Assembly: GCA_012520655.1 (NCBI GenBank)
Contig: JAAYNW010000020.1
Span: forward strand, 1-64,000
Length of the DNA: 64,000 nt
Direction: 5' to 3'
Origin: Clostridiales bacterium
GTDB taxonomy: Bacteria; Bacillota; Clostridia; Lachnospirales; Lachnospiraceae
Under the pieces are notes generated by a model. It had not been told where the DNA came from. It ran no database searches and worked only from the letters and a program-made list of their open reading frames with translations. Positions 16,195 to 23,800 of this stretch are shown here, one piece after another. A program made the translations under genes and the position numbers. Every line of letters begins with the position of its first letter. The stretch's first letter is position 1.

Positions 16195-16671
16195 TTATAT
16201 TATGTCTTCGATATATTGTTGCAAAATATGAAAGTTACCGTCATAGATGGTTTGAAGCAAACTGTTTAAGCGCAACAGGCATGCTTTTATCAGTTCATCC
16301 TGCAAAAGTCCTTCATCCAGGGCTGTAACGAGTTCGTCCAAGTCTATGACTTTTGTAAATCCGTCAGGATAGACAATGACATCAGCAAGCAAGTCCAAAG
16401 ATGTTATAGAATTTTTCTTAAAATCATAAATATACTCTACGATATCGCAGTACCAATACAAAAGGGAACCGTCTTCGCGATAAAATTTACTTACCTTAAC
16501 CCCCTGATTAAGGAAATAACATGAATAACCATGGTGCAAATCTTTTTTCGGCTTTAAAGCATTCCACTTGGTAATGATGACTTCATCGTTGCATGTAACG
16601 ATGATATCGTCTTTCAATAAAATGCACTCGTTCGGCATGATTCTTTTACGGTAAAGAATGGGGTTTGTCAT
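16195..16671 (-). CDS. DUF402 protein
   Basis: The 158-residue protein carries the DUF402 fold: YWYCDIVEY followed by DLLADVIVYPDG, with conserved acidic residues, then a DLDEL and helical tail. Some Firmicute members (S. aureus SA1684/Ntdp, B. subtilis YgaC) have been characterised as nucleoside tri- and diphosphate phosphatases; others are linked to RNase E/FAU-1 RNA-binding regions. This one is somewhat shorter than YgaC, so the activity is not assured. It is monocistronic with a strong promoter overlapped by a palindrome. Confidence 0.8.
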   Translation of the reverse strand: MTNPILYRKRIMPNECILLKDDIIVTCNDEVIITKWNALKPKKDLHHGYSCYFLNQGVKVSKFYREDGSLLYWYCDIVEYIYDFKKNSITSLDLLADVIVYPDGFTKVIDLDELVTALDEGLLQDELIKACLLRLNSLLQTIYDGNFHILQQYIEDII

Positions 16672-16756
16672 GCGCCCTCCTGGTACGCTGCATTACAGAA
16701 AAAGAGAATGGCTGCAGCGGCTGATTTCAGTTTGCAGTAAAGAGATATATGTCCAA

Positions 16757-16785
16757 ATATTACACTTGTGTAAAGCAAAAGTCAA
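16757..16785 (-). promoter_or_regulatory. DUF402 promoter with overlapping palindrome
   Basis: On the minus strand TTGACT (16785-16780), a 17-base spacer and TAATAT (16762-16757) form a good promoter. TTACAC, TT, GTGTAA (16760-16773) is a palindrome covering the -10 box and part of the spacer, a typical repressor position. The regulator is unknown. Confidence 0.6.
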
Positions 16786-16889
16786 GCGGGAAAATCGGAT
16801 AATTAATTGGAAAGACCGACAGGAAAGTCAAAAAAGAGAAAAACGCATATGATAACATAAAAAATAATGTTTTTTGAAGGACGCTGCTC

Positions 16890-17282
16890 ATGTATAATCA
16901 AAGAATTTTACCCTTTTATATGACATACCCGCTGCCTCTTTACTACCAGGAAGAAGATACGGCGATGAGGGATTTGGAGTACTTACAGCAAATGTATCCT
17001 GTAGAGGCAAAAAAGTATCAGAAAATAATTGCCGGTATATTGGATAAGCTGGATTATGAGGGAAGTATGATTTATGACGAATATCCTGATAAGTGGCAGA
17101 TGTACAGACTCTCGCAGAATGTTTTGGACGTTATAAGGAGACAGGAAGAATCGGAAAAACCGGGCATGGCTATCTCGAAGGAAAAGCTGGATTCGATTTT
17201 AGACTTTGTACAGATAATTCTTTGCTATGAAATTTATAAGAAAAGGCATAACCATAACCATAACGGGATTTTAAAGTTTTAG
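16890..17282 (+). CDS. Hypothetical protein
   Basis: The 130-residue protein has no family I recognise. It begins with an aromatic, proline-rich stretch (MYNQRILPFYMTYPLPLYYQ), followed by DLEYLQQMYPVEAKKYQKI, which looks helical, and an acidic middle. It ends in a helical segment and KKRHNHNHNGILKF with alternating His and Asn. No signal peptide or membrane helix is seen. GAAGGACGCTGCTC before the ATG is a plausible ribosome binding site, and codon use is like that of its neighbours, so it is likely a real gene. Confidence 0.7.
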   Translation: MYNQRILPFYMTYPLPLYYQEEDTAMRDLEYLQQMYPVEAKKYQKIIAGILDKLDYEGSMIYDEYPDKWQMYRLSQNVLDVIRRQEESEKPGMAISKEKLDSILDFVQIILCYEIYKKRHNHNHNGILKF

Positions 17283-17310
17283 TTGTAGTTTTATAGTAAA
17301 GTCAGTAAAA

Positions 17311-17341
17311 TATAGTCATGGCAAATCATGCCATGACTATA
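17311..17341 (+). repeat. Perfect 13-base-pair hairpin without T-tract
   Basis: TATAGTCATGGCA (17311-17323) pairs perfectly with TGCCATGACTATA (17329-17341) around AATCA. No T-run follows on the plus strand, so it is not a classic terminator. It sits 33 bases before the methyltransferase gene and could be a processing or stability element, or an operator. Confidence 0.6.
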
Positions 17342-17374
17342 TTGATGTGCTCGGAGAAAAGAAAAGGATAAAAA

Positions 17375-18511
17375 ATGGAAGAATTATTGCGGGAAGCAGT
17401 CGGAGAAGGATTGTATCAGATTGTTCTGAGCAACCCCAAAGATAAGGAAAAAATGAGCAAGGTAAAAATACGCCCTGTGATGTTAAAAAATAAATTATTA
17501 TATCAAGAAACTACGTATATCGGAACGCAGGTGTTTCACGATAATTTCGATAAAGAAGCTCTCATAATCCGAATTATGACACATTTGTCGGATGATTTTC
17601 GCCAATGCGAAATAGAAGCCTTGAATGTAAAAGCGACTATACTCGTAAGCAAAAAAGGAAAAATGACAATTAATAAGAAAACGGTAACAGGCGAACAAAA
17701 AGAAATCGATTTCTCTCATAACAGGGCAAAGACGTATATCCTGGAAGAAGGAAAACCGGTTCCTTTTCTTGTGGACTTGGGGGTTCAGACTTCCGAGGGA
17801 AAGATTGTAAAGTCAAGATATGATAAATTTAAGCAAATTAACCGGTTTCTGGAATTTATTGAGGACATTCTGCCCACACTTCCTAAAGAAAAGACAATTA
17901 AAGTCATTGACTTCGGATGCGGCAAATCCTATCTCACTTTTGCAATATATTATTATCTAAATATATTGCAGGGATTTGATGCGGAGATTATAGGATTGGA
18001 CTTAAAGAGAGATGTTATTTTCCGCTGCAAGGAGCTCGCATCTAAATATGGATATGAGAACCTGAAATTCATGCAGGGGGATATAGGCACGTTTGAGGGG
18101 GCGGAAGCTGTCGATATGGTAGTAACGCTTCATGCGTGTGATACGGCAACTGATTATGCGATTAAAAAGGCTATAGGATGGAATGCGAAAGTGATTCTTT
18201 CCGTTCCTTGCTGTCAGCACGAGGTGAATAGACAAATTGCGTGCGAAGAACTTGTTCCTGCGCTTAAGTATGGATTGATAAAAGAGAAGCTGTCGGCACT
18301 CATAACCGACGCCGTTCGTGCCAATATTTTAGAGGAATGTGGATATGACGTGCAAATACTGGAATTTATAGATATGGAACATACGCCCAAAAATATATTA
18401 ATTCGTGCCGTTAAAAAACAGGAAAAAACCGGGAAAAGAAAAGAAACGAATGTGAATGAAATGACAAAGTTGTTGAATGTGGAAACTACTTTGCAAAAGT
18501 TAATGAAATAG
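17375..18511 (+). CDS. SAM-dependent methyltransferase, METTL25/GSTCD-like
   Basis: The 378-residue protein has an uncharacterised N-terminal region (1-140) and a Rossmann methyltransferase domain with the SAM-binding motif VIDFGCGKSYLTFA from residue 177. VVTLHACDTATDYAI and ILSVPCCQHEVN, the paired-cysteine motif of this family, follow. Relatives include eukaryotic METTL25 and GSTCD; an rRNA or protein substrate has been suggested for such proteins, but none is established here. AAAGGATAAAAA precedes the ATG. It may be co-transcribed with the following 845-residue gene, 47 bases downstream. Confidence 0.82.
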   Translation: MEELLREAVGEGLYQIVLSNPKDKEKMSKVKIRPVMLKNKLLYQETTYIGTQVFHDNFDKEALIIRIMTHLSDDFRQCEIEALNVKATILVSKKGKMTINKKTVTGEQKEIDFSHNRAKTYILEEGKPVPFLVDLGVQTSEGKIVKSRYDKFKQINRFLEFIEDILPTLPKEKTIKVIDFGCGKSYLTFAIYYYLNILQGFDAEIIGLDLKRDVIFRCKELASKYGYENLKFMQGDIGTFEGAEAVDMVVTLHACDTATDYAIKKAIGWNAKVILSVPCCQHEVNRQIACEELVPALKYGLIKEKLSALITDAVRANILEECGYDVQILEFIDMEHTPKNILIRAVKKQEKTGKRKETNVNEMTKLLNVETTLQKLMK

Positions 18512-18558
18512 AACAGCATACTCAAACATATTTATATTAAGAAATAAGGAAACAGAGA

Positions 18559-21096
18559 ATGAAGAAGACAGCGATAAAATGTATTTATCTGGCAGCTGTA
18601 TTTTTAATAGCACTTTTGGTTATCAGTGCGGTAGCTAATCAGGGAAATACTGAGATGACAATGGAAATGGGACCCGCATCATATCCGATAGTTCATATGA
18701 TTGTAGGAGGCCGTGAGGTAAATAGCCTGCATGGGTATAAGGAAAGTATGCAGTGCAGTTACCAGAGAAACAGTATCACGCCTCTCGGACAAGGTAGAAA
18801 AGTAAATATTTCCGTCGATAAGTATGGGCAAAATATTGACGGCTTGTCTTTTGAAGTCAGGAGCATGGACGGAGAAAGACTGGTAGAGAGCACGCAGCTT
18901 ACGGAATATGAAGAAACAGAGGAATCAATTGAGGCCGAATTTTCCATAAAGGATTTGATTGAGGAAGATACCGAATATATGCTCGTGCTGCTTCTTGAAG
19001 ACAGCAATGGAAGAACTATTTACTACTATACAAGAATTATTCAAACGGAAAATTATTTTGTAAATGAAAAGGTCGATTATGTATTGGATTTTCATAGAAA
19101 AACCTTTGATAAAGAAGCTGCAAAAGATTTGACAAAATATCTGGAATCAAATTCCGACGGGGATAATACGACTTTTAGTAAAGTCACGATACACAGCAGC
19201 TTTAATCAGGTTACATGGGGTGATTTGACCGTAAATAAGATGACGGAGCCGGATATAACGATTAAAGAAATGGCTTCGCAGACGGGAGCTTTGGAACTCA
19301 ATTATATTGCATCGATAGACGACGGCAAGAGGACGAATCTTTATCACATAAAGGAATTCTACCGAATCCGTTATACTTCCGACAGAATTTATCTGCTCGA
19401 TTACGAGAGAACTATGAAGCAGATTTTTGACGAAAAAGCGGATGTTTTCAATAATAATAAAATTGATCTCGGAATTACTTCGGAAGAAAGCATTGATCTA
19501 GTAGAAAGCGACGGAGGAAACGTAGTTACATTTACCGACGGAAACAGACTATATTGCTACAACATAACCGATAACAAATTATCGCTTTTATTCAGCTTCT
19601 ATAATGGAAATTACAGCGATGAGAGAGTGACCTGGAATAAGCATGAAATTAAAATATTGAATGTAGATGAAGCAGGAAATGTTCAGTTTATTGTTTATGG
19701 CTATATGAACAGGGGAAAACATGAAGGGGAAGTAGGAATATCGGTTTACCATTTCAGCGGGTTGTTAAATACGATTGAAGAGCTTGCTTATATACCGAGC
19801 AACGGTTCCTACGAAATTCTGCGGGCTGAGATGCAGCAGCTTGCTTATATTAATAAATCTGCGATTTTCTTTTTTATGCACGAAGGATCGATATATGCGG
19901 TAAATCTGGAGAACCGGACATGCGAGGTTATGGTTTCTGACTTGACGGAAGGCAGCTATAAAGTGTCGGATTCTAACAGGATGGTCGTATGGCAGACCGG
20001 GGCAGACTTATACGCCAGCAGGAAGCTGATACTCATGAATCTGAACACCAAGGAAAAACTTGAAATTAGCGCCCGAACGGAAGAATATATCGCGCCGTTG
20101 GGATTCATGGGAGAAGATTTAATATACGGACTGGCCAAAAGTGAAGATGTGGTACAAGACAATACGGGAAGTATATTATTTCCTATGTATTGCATCAGGA
20201 TTCAGAATGAGAACGGCGAGGTGCTTAAGACTTACCGCCAGCCGGACATCTATGTGGTTGGAAGCCAGATCCAGGGCAATCAAATCAATCTCCACCGCTT
20301 GGAAAAAGATAAGGAAACGGGCAATTATACAGAGATTTCCAATGATCAGATTGTAAATACAAAAATTGAGGTGGACGGAAATAATACGGTGGAATCCGTA
20401 GCTACGGATAAATATGAAAAAATAGTACAGATAGCAGCAAAAAAGAATATTGACACAAAGACGTTAAAGAGACTTACGCCAAAAGAAGTATTATTTGAAG
20501 GTGAAAGAGAAATTGCGCTTAAAGAGAGTGAAACGGATACTTCCCGATACTATGTATACGGCAAGAACGGAGTGGAAGGGATCTTTACCGATGAGGGGAA
20601 TGCGGTAAATCTTGCGTATGATATTTCGGGTATTGTAGTGAATGAAAAAGGGGACTATATCTGGGTAAAAGGGAACAGAAGCCTGAAGAACCAGATTATG
20701 GCTATTAAGGAGGCTGCAATTACAGAGGAAAAGAATAGCCTGGCTGTATGCCTGGACACGATACTGCAATATGAAGGAGTAATGCGTAACTCGGAATATT
20801 TGCTGAGCCGCGGAGAGAACATACTGGACATCATGAAGAGTAATCTGGAAGGAGTGCAGGTGTTGGATTTAACGGGGTGCAGCTTGGATGCCATATTATA
20901 TTACACGAATAAGGATATACCCGTACTCGCGACATTGAACGACGGCAGTGCGGTTCTGATTACCGGTTTTAATGAGCTGAATACGGTATTGATGGATCCG
21001 CTCACAGGAACAATCTACAAAAAAGGAATGAATGACTCAAAGCAAATGTTTGAAGAGAATGGCAATCGGTTTATTACCTACATCAGGAAAGAATAA
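18559..21096 (+). CDS. Exported 845-residue protein with degenerate C39-peptidase-like C-terminus
   Basis: The protein has an N-terminal membrane helix or signal (about 4-27). A long extracytoplasmic region of beta-rich sequence follows, including stretches that look like propeller repeats (about 300-700: GNRLYCYNITDNK, EGSIYAVNLENRT). Near the end, NSLAVCLDTILQYEGV with Cys731, then DGSAVLITGF and VLMDPLTG, follow the layout of a C39-like cysteine peptidase. The expected catalytic His is Ser797, while the Asp (813) is kept. It is therefore probably an inactive, ligand-binding version. I know no characterised relative. Its place after a methyltransferase gives no clear hint. Confidence 0.7.
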   Translation: MKKTAIKCIYLAAVFLIALLVISAVANQGNTEMTMEMGPASYPIVHMIVGGREVNSLHGYKESMQCSYQRNSITPLGQGRKVNISVDKYGQNIDGLSFEVRSMDGERLVESTQLTEYEETEESIEAEFSIKDLIEEDTEYMLVLLLEDSNGRTIYYYTRIIQTENYFVNEKVDYVLDFHRKTFDKEAAKDLTKYLESNSDGDNTTFSKVTIHSSFNQVTWGDLTVNKMTEPDITIKEMASQTGALELNYIASIDDGKRTNLYHIKEFYRIRYTSDRIYLLDYERTMKQIFDEKADVFNNNKIDLGITSEESIDLVESDGGNVVTFTDGNRLYCYNITDNKLSLLFSFYNGNYSDERVTWNKHEIKILNVDEAGNVQFIVYGYMNRGKHEGEVGISVYHFSGLLNTIEELAYIPSNGSYEILRAEMQQLAYINKSAIFFFMHEGSIYAVNLENRTCEVMVSDLTEGSYKVSDSNRMVVWQTGADLYASRKLILMNLNTKEKLEISARTEEYIAPLGFMGEDLIYGLAKSEDVVQDNTGSILFPMYCIRIQNENGEVLKTYRQPDIYVVGSQIQGNQINLHRLEKDKETGNYTEISNDQIVNTKIEVDGNNTVESVATDKYEKIVQIAAKKNIDTKTLKRLTPKEVLFEGEREIALKESETDTSRYYVYGKNGVEGIFTDEGNAVNLAYDISGIVVNEKGDYIWVKGNRSLKNQIMAIKEAAITEEKNSLAVCLDTILQYEGVMRNSEYLLSRGENILDIMKSNLEGVQVLDLTGCSLDAILYYTNKDIPVLATLNDGSAVLITGFNELNTVLMDPLTGTIYKKGMNDSKQMFEENGNRFITYIRKE

Positions 21097-21123
21097 TGTA
21101 GAAACCGCGTATTTCGGCTGTTT

Positions 21124-21138
21124 GCAACCGATGGTTGC
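21124..21138 (+). repeat. GCAACC/GGTTGC hairpin after the 845-residue gene
   Basis: GCAACC, GAT, GGTTGC forms a 6-base-pair hairpin that can be extended by GGC/GCC. It lacks a T-tract. TTGGT/ACCAA motifs at 21156-21170 repeat parts of it. It could be a weak terminator or a regulatory element for the following XRE gene. Confidence 0.4.
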
Positions 21139-21266
21139 GGCCTTTCAAACTAGAATTGGTAGTGCAACCAAGATGTGATTTCTATAATGAACACAAGAAA
21201 CGAGGGAGCGGCACCGGATAAAACGAGAGGGGTGCCCAATGAGAATAATTCCCGTGGAGAATTCCT

Positions 21267-21281
21267 ATGGGAAGTTCCCAT
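21267..21281. promoter_or_regulatory. 15-base palindrome before the XRE gene
   Basis: ATGGGAA, G, TTCCCAT is a perfect palindrome, 6 bases ahead of the AAAAGGAGAAAG ribosome binding site. XRE-type repressors bind such short dyads, so autoregulation is a fair guess. Confidence 0.5.
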
Positions 21282-21301
21282 TAAGAAAAGGAGAAAGTAT
21301 T

Positions 21302-22114
21302 ATGAACATTGAAATTGCAAATCGGTTAGTGAATCTGCGAAAGAGTAATAACCTTTCCCAGGAAGCTTTAGCTGAGAAACTCGGCATCAGTAGACAGGCT
21401 GTGAGTAAGTGGGAAAGAGCGGAGGCGTCGCCTGATACGGATAATCTTATATTGCTTGCAAGATTATATGGCGTGTCTTTAGATGAACTGTTGAAAACGG
21501 AGGATGAGATTCCGGCTCCCAAGGAGAGTGCGGAATACCAGGAGGGAAGTTCGAATGCCGGCGAAACATATAACGGCAGCGATAATTCGGAATACGTTAA
21601 TGTGGGTTTTGGAGGAGTACATGTAAAAGATAAAGACGGAAGTGAAGTGCATGTGGGCTGGGACGGCATACATGTAGATGATAAGAAAAGCAAAGACAGC
21701 GTTCATATTGACAAGAACGGAGTATACGTAAACGGACAGAAATACGACAAGGAATGGTTCACCCATCACAACCATTTTCCGTTTTCGCTGATGATTGTGT
21801 TGGTTTATGTTATCGTGGGCGTATTTTTTAATGCATGGCATCCGGCATGGCTGCTTTTCTTTTTGATTCCGCTTTGGCACAGCTTTGTATCGGCGGTAAA
21901 AAAAAGAAATATGCACATTTTTGCATATCCGGTTTTGGCTACTTTGTTGTTTCTTTGTGCAGGCTTCTTTATGTACGCATGGCACCCCGGCTGGGTGATA
22001 TTCCTTACGATTCCGATTTATTATTCTCTGGTGGCATATATACAGAACATTAGGAGAGAAAACGAATATGAAGAATATCGGACTCCTCATTCGGATAATT
22101 ATACGGAGGAGTAG
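21302..22114 (+). CDS. XRE-family HTH membrane protein
   Basis: The 270-residue protein begins with a clear XRE helix-turn-helix (LVNLRKSNNLSQEALAEKLG, then SRQAVSKWERAEASPDTDN). A central region repeats a GVHVKDKDG / GIHVDDKKS / GVYVNGQ pattern, suggesting a small beta structure. Three or four hydrophobic helices follow (about 160-250), with AWHP repeated (NAWHPAWLL and YAWHPGWVI). The start at 21302 is set by AAAAGGAGAAAGTATT. It is directly followed (2 bases) by a DUF4097 protein, so the pair is probably an envelope-sensing regulator and its target or sensor. Confidence 0.85.
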   Translation: MNIEIANRLVNLRKSNNLSQEALAEKLGISRQAVSKWERAEASPDTDNLILLARLYGVSLDELLKTEDEIPAPKESAEYQEGSSNAGETYNGSDNSEYVNVGFGGVHVKDKDGSEVHVGWDGIHVDDKKSKDSVHIDKNGVYVNGQKYDKEWFTHHNHFPFSLMIVLVYVIVGVFFNAWHPAWLLFFLIPLWHSFVSAVKKRNMHIFAYPVLATLLFLCAGFFMYAWHPGWVIFLTIPIYYSLVAYIQNIRRENEYEEYRTPHSDNYTEE

Positions 22115-22116
22115 GT

Positions 22117-23073
22117 ATGGAGAAAATTTGGATAGGGTTCATTATATTTTTATGCGGAGCAGCTATGATTTGCGCGGCATCTGTGAATTATGCCTATGAA
22201 CATAATTATGATTCGTTCCGCTTCATATGGGGATTTAGAATGGTAAGCTTGAAAAATACAAAGGAGTTTCCGGCAGAAGAGATTGAAAATATAAATATTG
22301 CATACAGTTCACAAAACATAATCTTTTTAAAAGAAAAAGCGGATAAAATTGTTATAAAAGAGTATTTACGCAGCGACAGTAAAGACACTTCAAGAATAGA
22401 AATGGAAGAAAATACGCTGTATGTTCAAAGGGACGTGGGAATAAATGAAGTGTTTCTGTTTGGTACGGAAAGAATAGAAATATATCTGCCTGAATCATAC
22501 CGAGGGAATATAAAGGTAGCGGTCTCCAGCGGAAATATTACAGCGGATTCGGTTTGGAGCTTCAATGAGTTCGATGCACTGGCGAAAAGCGGAAATATTA
22601 CTTGCGATGAAATCGAAGCACAGAAAATTACTGCCGCAGCCTCCAGCGGGAATATAACCTTTGGCAAAGCCCAGGGCATAAGGTATCTAATGACCTCCAG
22701 CGGGAACATAAGAGTCTCTGCGGGAGTGGGCGATACTTATGCGGAAGCCATCAGCGGAAATATTGATGTGGAAGGGGCATCGGGAAACTTCAAAGCCTCC
22801 ACTCATAGCGGAAACATCAAAGCGGAATTCAATAGTCTGGGAAAAACGGTAGAAGCGGAAACGAATAGCGGCAACATCCATATGTATATACCTAAAGACA
22901 GCGCCTTCTCTTATGAGGCGAGTGCGGGTAGTGGCTTGATAGTGACCAACTTCAAAGAGAATCTTTCTTACAACGAGAAGGGAAACAAAGCGAGCGGAAC
23001 CTATGGAGAAAATATAAAAACCGCTATAACAACAAGCACTACCAGCGGAAATGCTTTTGTAAAATTGCAGTAA
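22117..23073 (+). CDS. DUF4097 beta-repeat protein with N-terminal anchor
   Basis: The 318-residue protein has an N-terminal membrane helix (about 5-25). A right-handed beta-repeat region follows, in which SGNI recurs about every 15-20 residues (SSGNITADS, KSGNITCDE, SSGNITFGK, SSGNIRVSA, ISGNIDVEG, HSGNIKAEF, NSGNIHMYI). This is the DUF4097 family, common next to HTH, PadR or DUF1700 genes and of unknown biochemical role; a surface or envelope-stress sensor has been proposed for such modules. It is co-transcribed with the XRE gene and ends at a terminator. Confidence 0.88.
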   Translation: MEKIWIGFIIFLCGAAMICAASVNYAYEHNYDSFRFIWGFRMVSLKNTKEFPAEEIENINIAYSSQNIIFLKEKADKIVIKEYLRSDSKDTSRIEMEENTLYVQRDVGINEVFLFGTERIEIYLPESYRGNIKVAVSSGNITADSVWSFNEFDALAKSGNITCDEIEAQKITAAASSGNITFGKAQGIRYLMTSSGNIRVSAGVGDTYAEAISGNIDVEGASGNFKASTHSGNIKAEFNSLGKTVEAETNSGNIHMYIPKDSAFSYEASAGSGLIVTNFKENLSYNEKGNKASGTYGENIKTAITTSTTSGNAFVKLQ

Positions 23074-23076
23074 ACG

Positions 23077-23106
23077 AAGGAGCCATTGACATGATGGCTC
23101 CTTTTA
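23077..23106 (+). terminator. Terminator after the XRE-DUF4097 pair
   Basis: AAGGAGCCAT pairs with ATGGCTCCTTTT around TGACATG, 4 bases after the stop. Confidence 0.85.
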
Positions 23107-23162
23107 AATCCTTCTCAGCTAACTGAATTGTATACAAAATTCCGGTTTCCAAGTCGACAAAC

Positions 23163-23645
23163 TTATTGAACAAAAATCCGGTCTTTATATTTTTCCAACG
23201 CAAATAACAAGATTAGCCCCAAGATTCCGCAGGAGATTATCTCTCCGGCGGTAACGGTAACGATAGAAAACCACAAGGGCCTGATTCCGTATGCATATAG
23301 AAGTACGAGAGGTACTATAATCATATTGGCAACAATGGGAGGAACCGGAGCCAGCCATCTGTGCCTGCGAAGTTTATAGGTAAAAAACGCACCGATCAAG
23401 GTGGCGAGACTTCCGAATATAATATCGGGGATAGCGCATCCGGTCAAGGTATTGCTCAACAAACAGCCAATAAATAATCCGGGTATTGCTGCGGGGGTAA
23501 AATAGGGGAGAATAGTAAGTGCTTCTGAGAAACGGACCTGTACCGCATAATTGGCAAGGCCGAAGGCGTTGGCTACAAAAGTGAGCACAACATAAATAGC
23601 GGCAATCATCGCCGCCTGGACCATAAGTAAAACTTTCTTGTTCAT
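23163..23645 (-). CDS. queT: QueT-type queuosine precursor transporter
   Basis: The 160-residue protein is a small hydrophobic protein with about five helices (MVQAAMIAAIYVVLTFVANA and others) and the family motif VRFSEALTILPYFTPAAIPGL. QueT proteins are substrate-binding (S) components of ECF transporters and are thought to import queuosine precursors such as preQ1. The leader carries a preQ1-I-like riboswitch, which supports the substrate. The shared ECF A and T subunits are not in the window. Confidence 0.9.
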   Translation of the reverse strand: MNKKVLLMVQAAMIAAIYVVLTFVANAFGLANYAVQVRFSEALTILPYFTPAAIPGLFIGCLLSNTLTGCAIPDIIFGSLATLIGAFFTYKLRRHRWLAPVPPIVANMIIVPLVLLYAYGIRPLWFSIVTVTAGEIISCGILGLILLFALEKYKDRIFVQ

Positions 23646-23652
23646 ATGAATT

Positions 23653-23699
23653 GTCTCCTTTAGTTTTGTTTTACGTCAGGAAGGTCTCGAACTGACGTT
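23653..23699 (-). promoter_or_regulatory. preQ1-I riboswitch candidate in the queT leader
   Basis: On the minus strand ACGTCAG (23698-23692) pairs with CTGACGT (23679-23673) around a 12-base loop starting TTC. An A-rich tail AAAACAAAACTAA follows and runs into the ribosome binding site AAGGAG. Stem, 12-base loop and A-rich tail match the H-type pseudoknot of class I preQ1 aptamers. Folding would hide the ribosome binding site, so translational repression by preQ1 is expected. Confidence 0.75.
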
Positions 23700-23745
23700 T
23701 TAGTATTTGGCAAAGCCTTGAGCTATAAGGGCTTGCAACTTCTTT

Positions 23746-23773
23746 AGTATAGCATGAAAAATGGCAAAGTCAA
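23746..23773 (-). promoter_or_regulatory. queT promoter
   Basis: On the minus strand TTGACT (23773-23768), 16 bases and TATACT (23751-23746) form a good sigma-A promoter about 50 bases upstream of the riboswitch. Confidence 0.7.
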
Positions 23774-23800
23774 GGCATTGGCTTGAATTCTGTCTCTACT

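Noticed and set aside
16658..16852. 64-codon plus-strand frame
   Set aside because: It overlaps the DUF402 start and its promoter and has no ribosome binding site.
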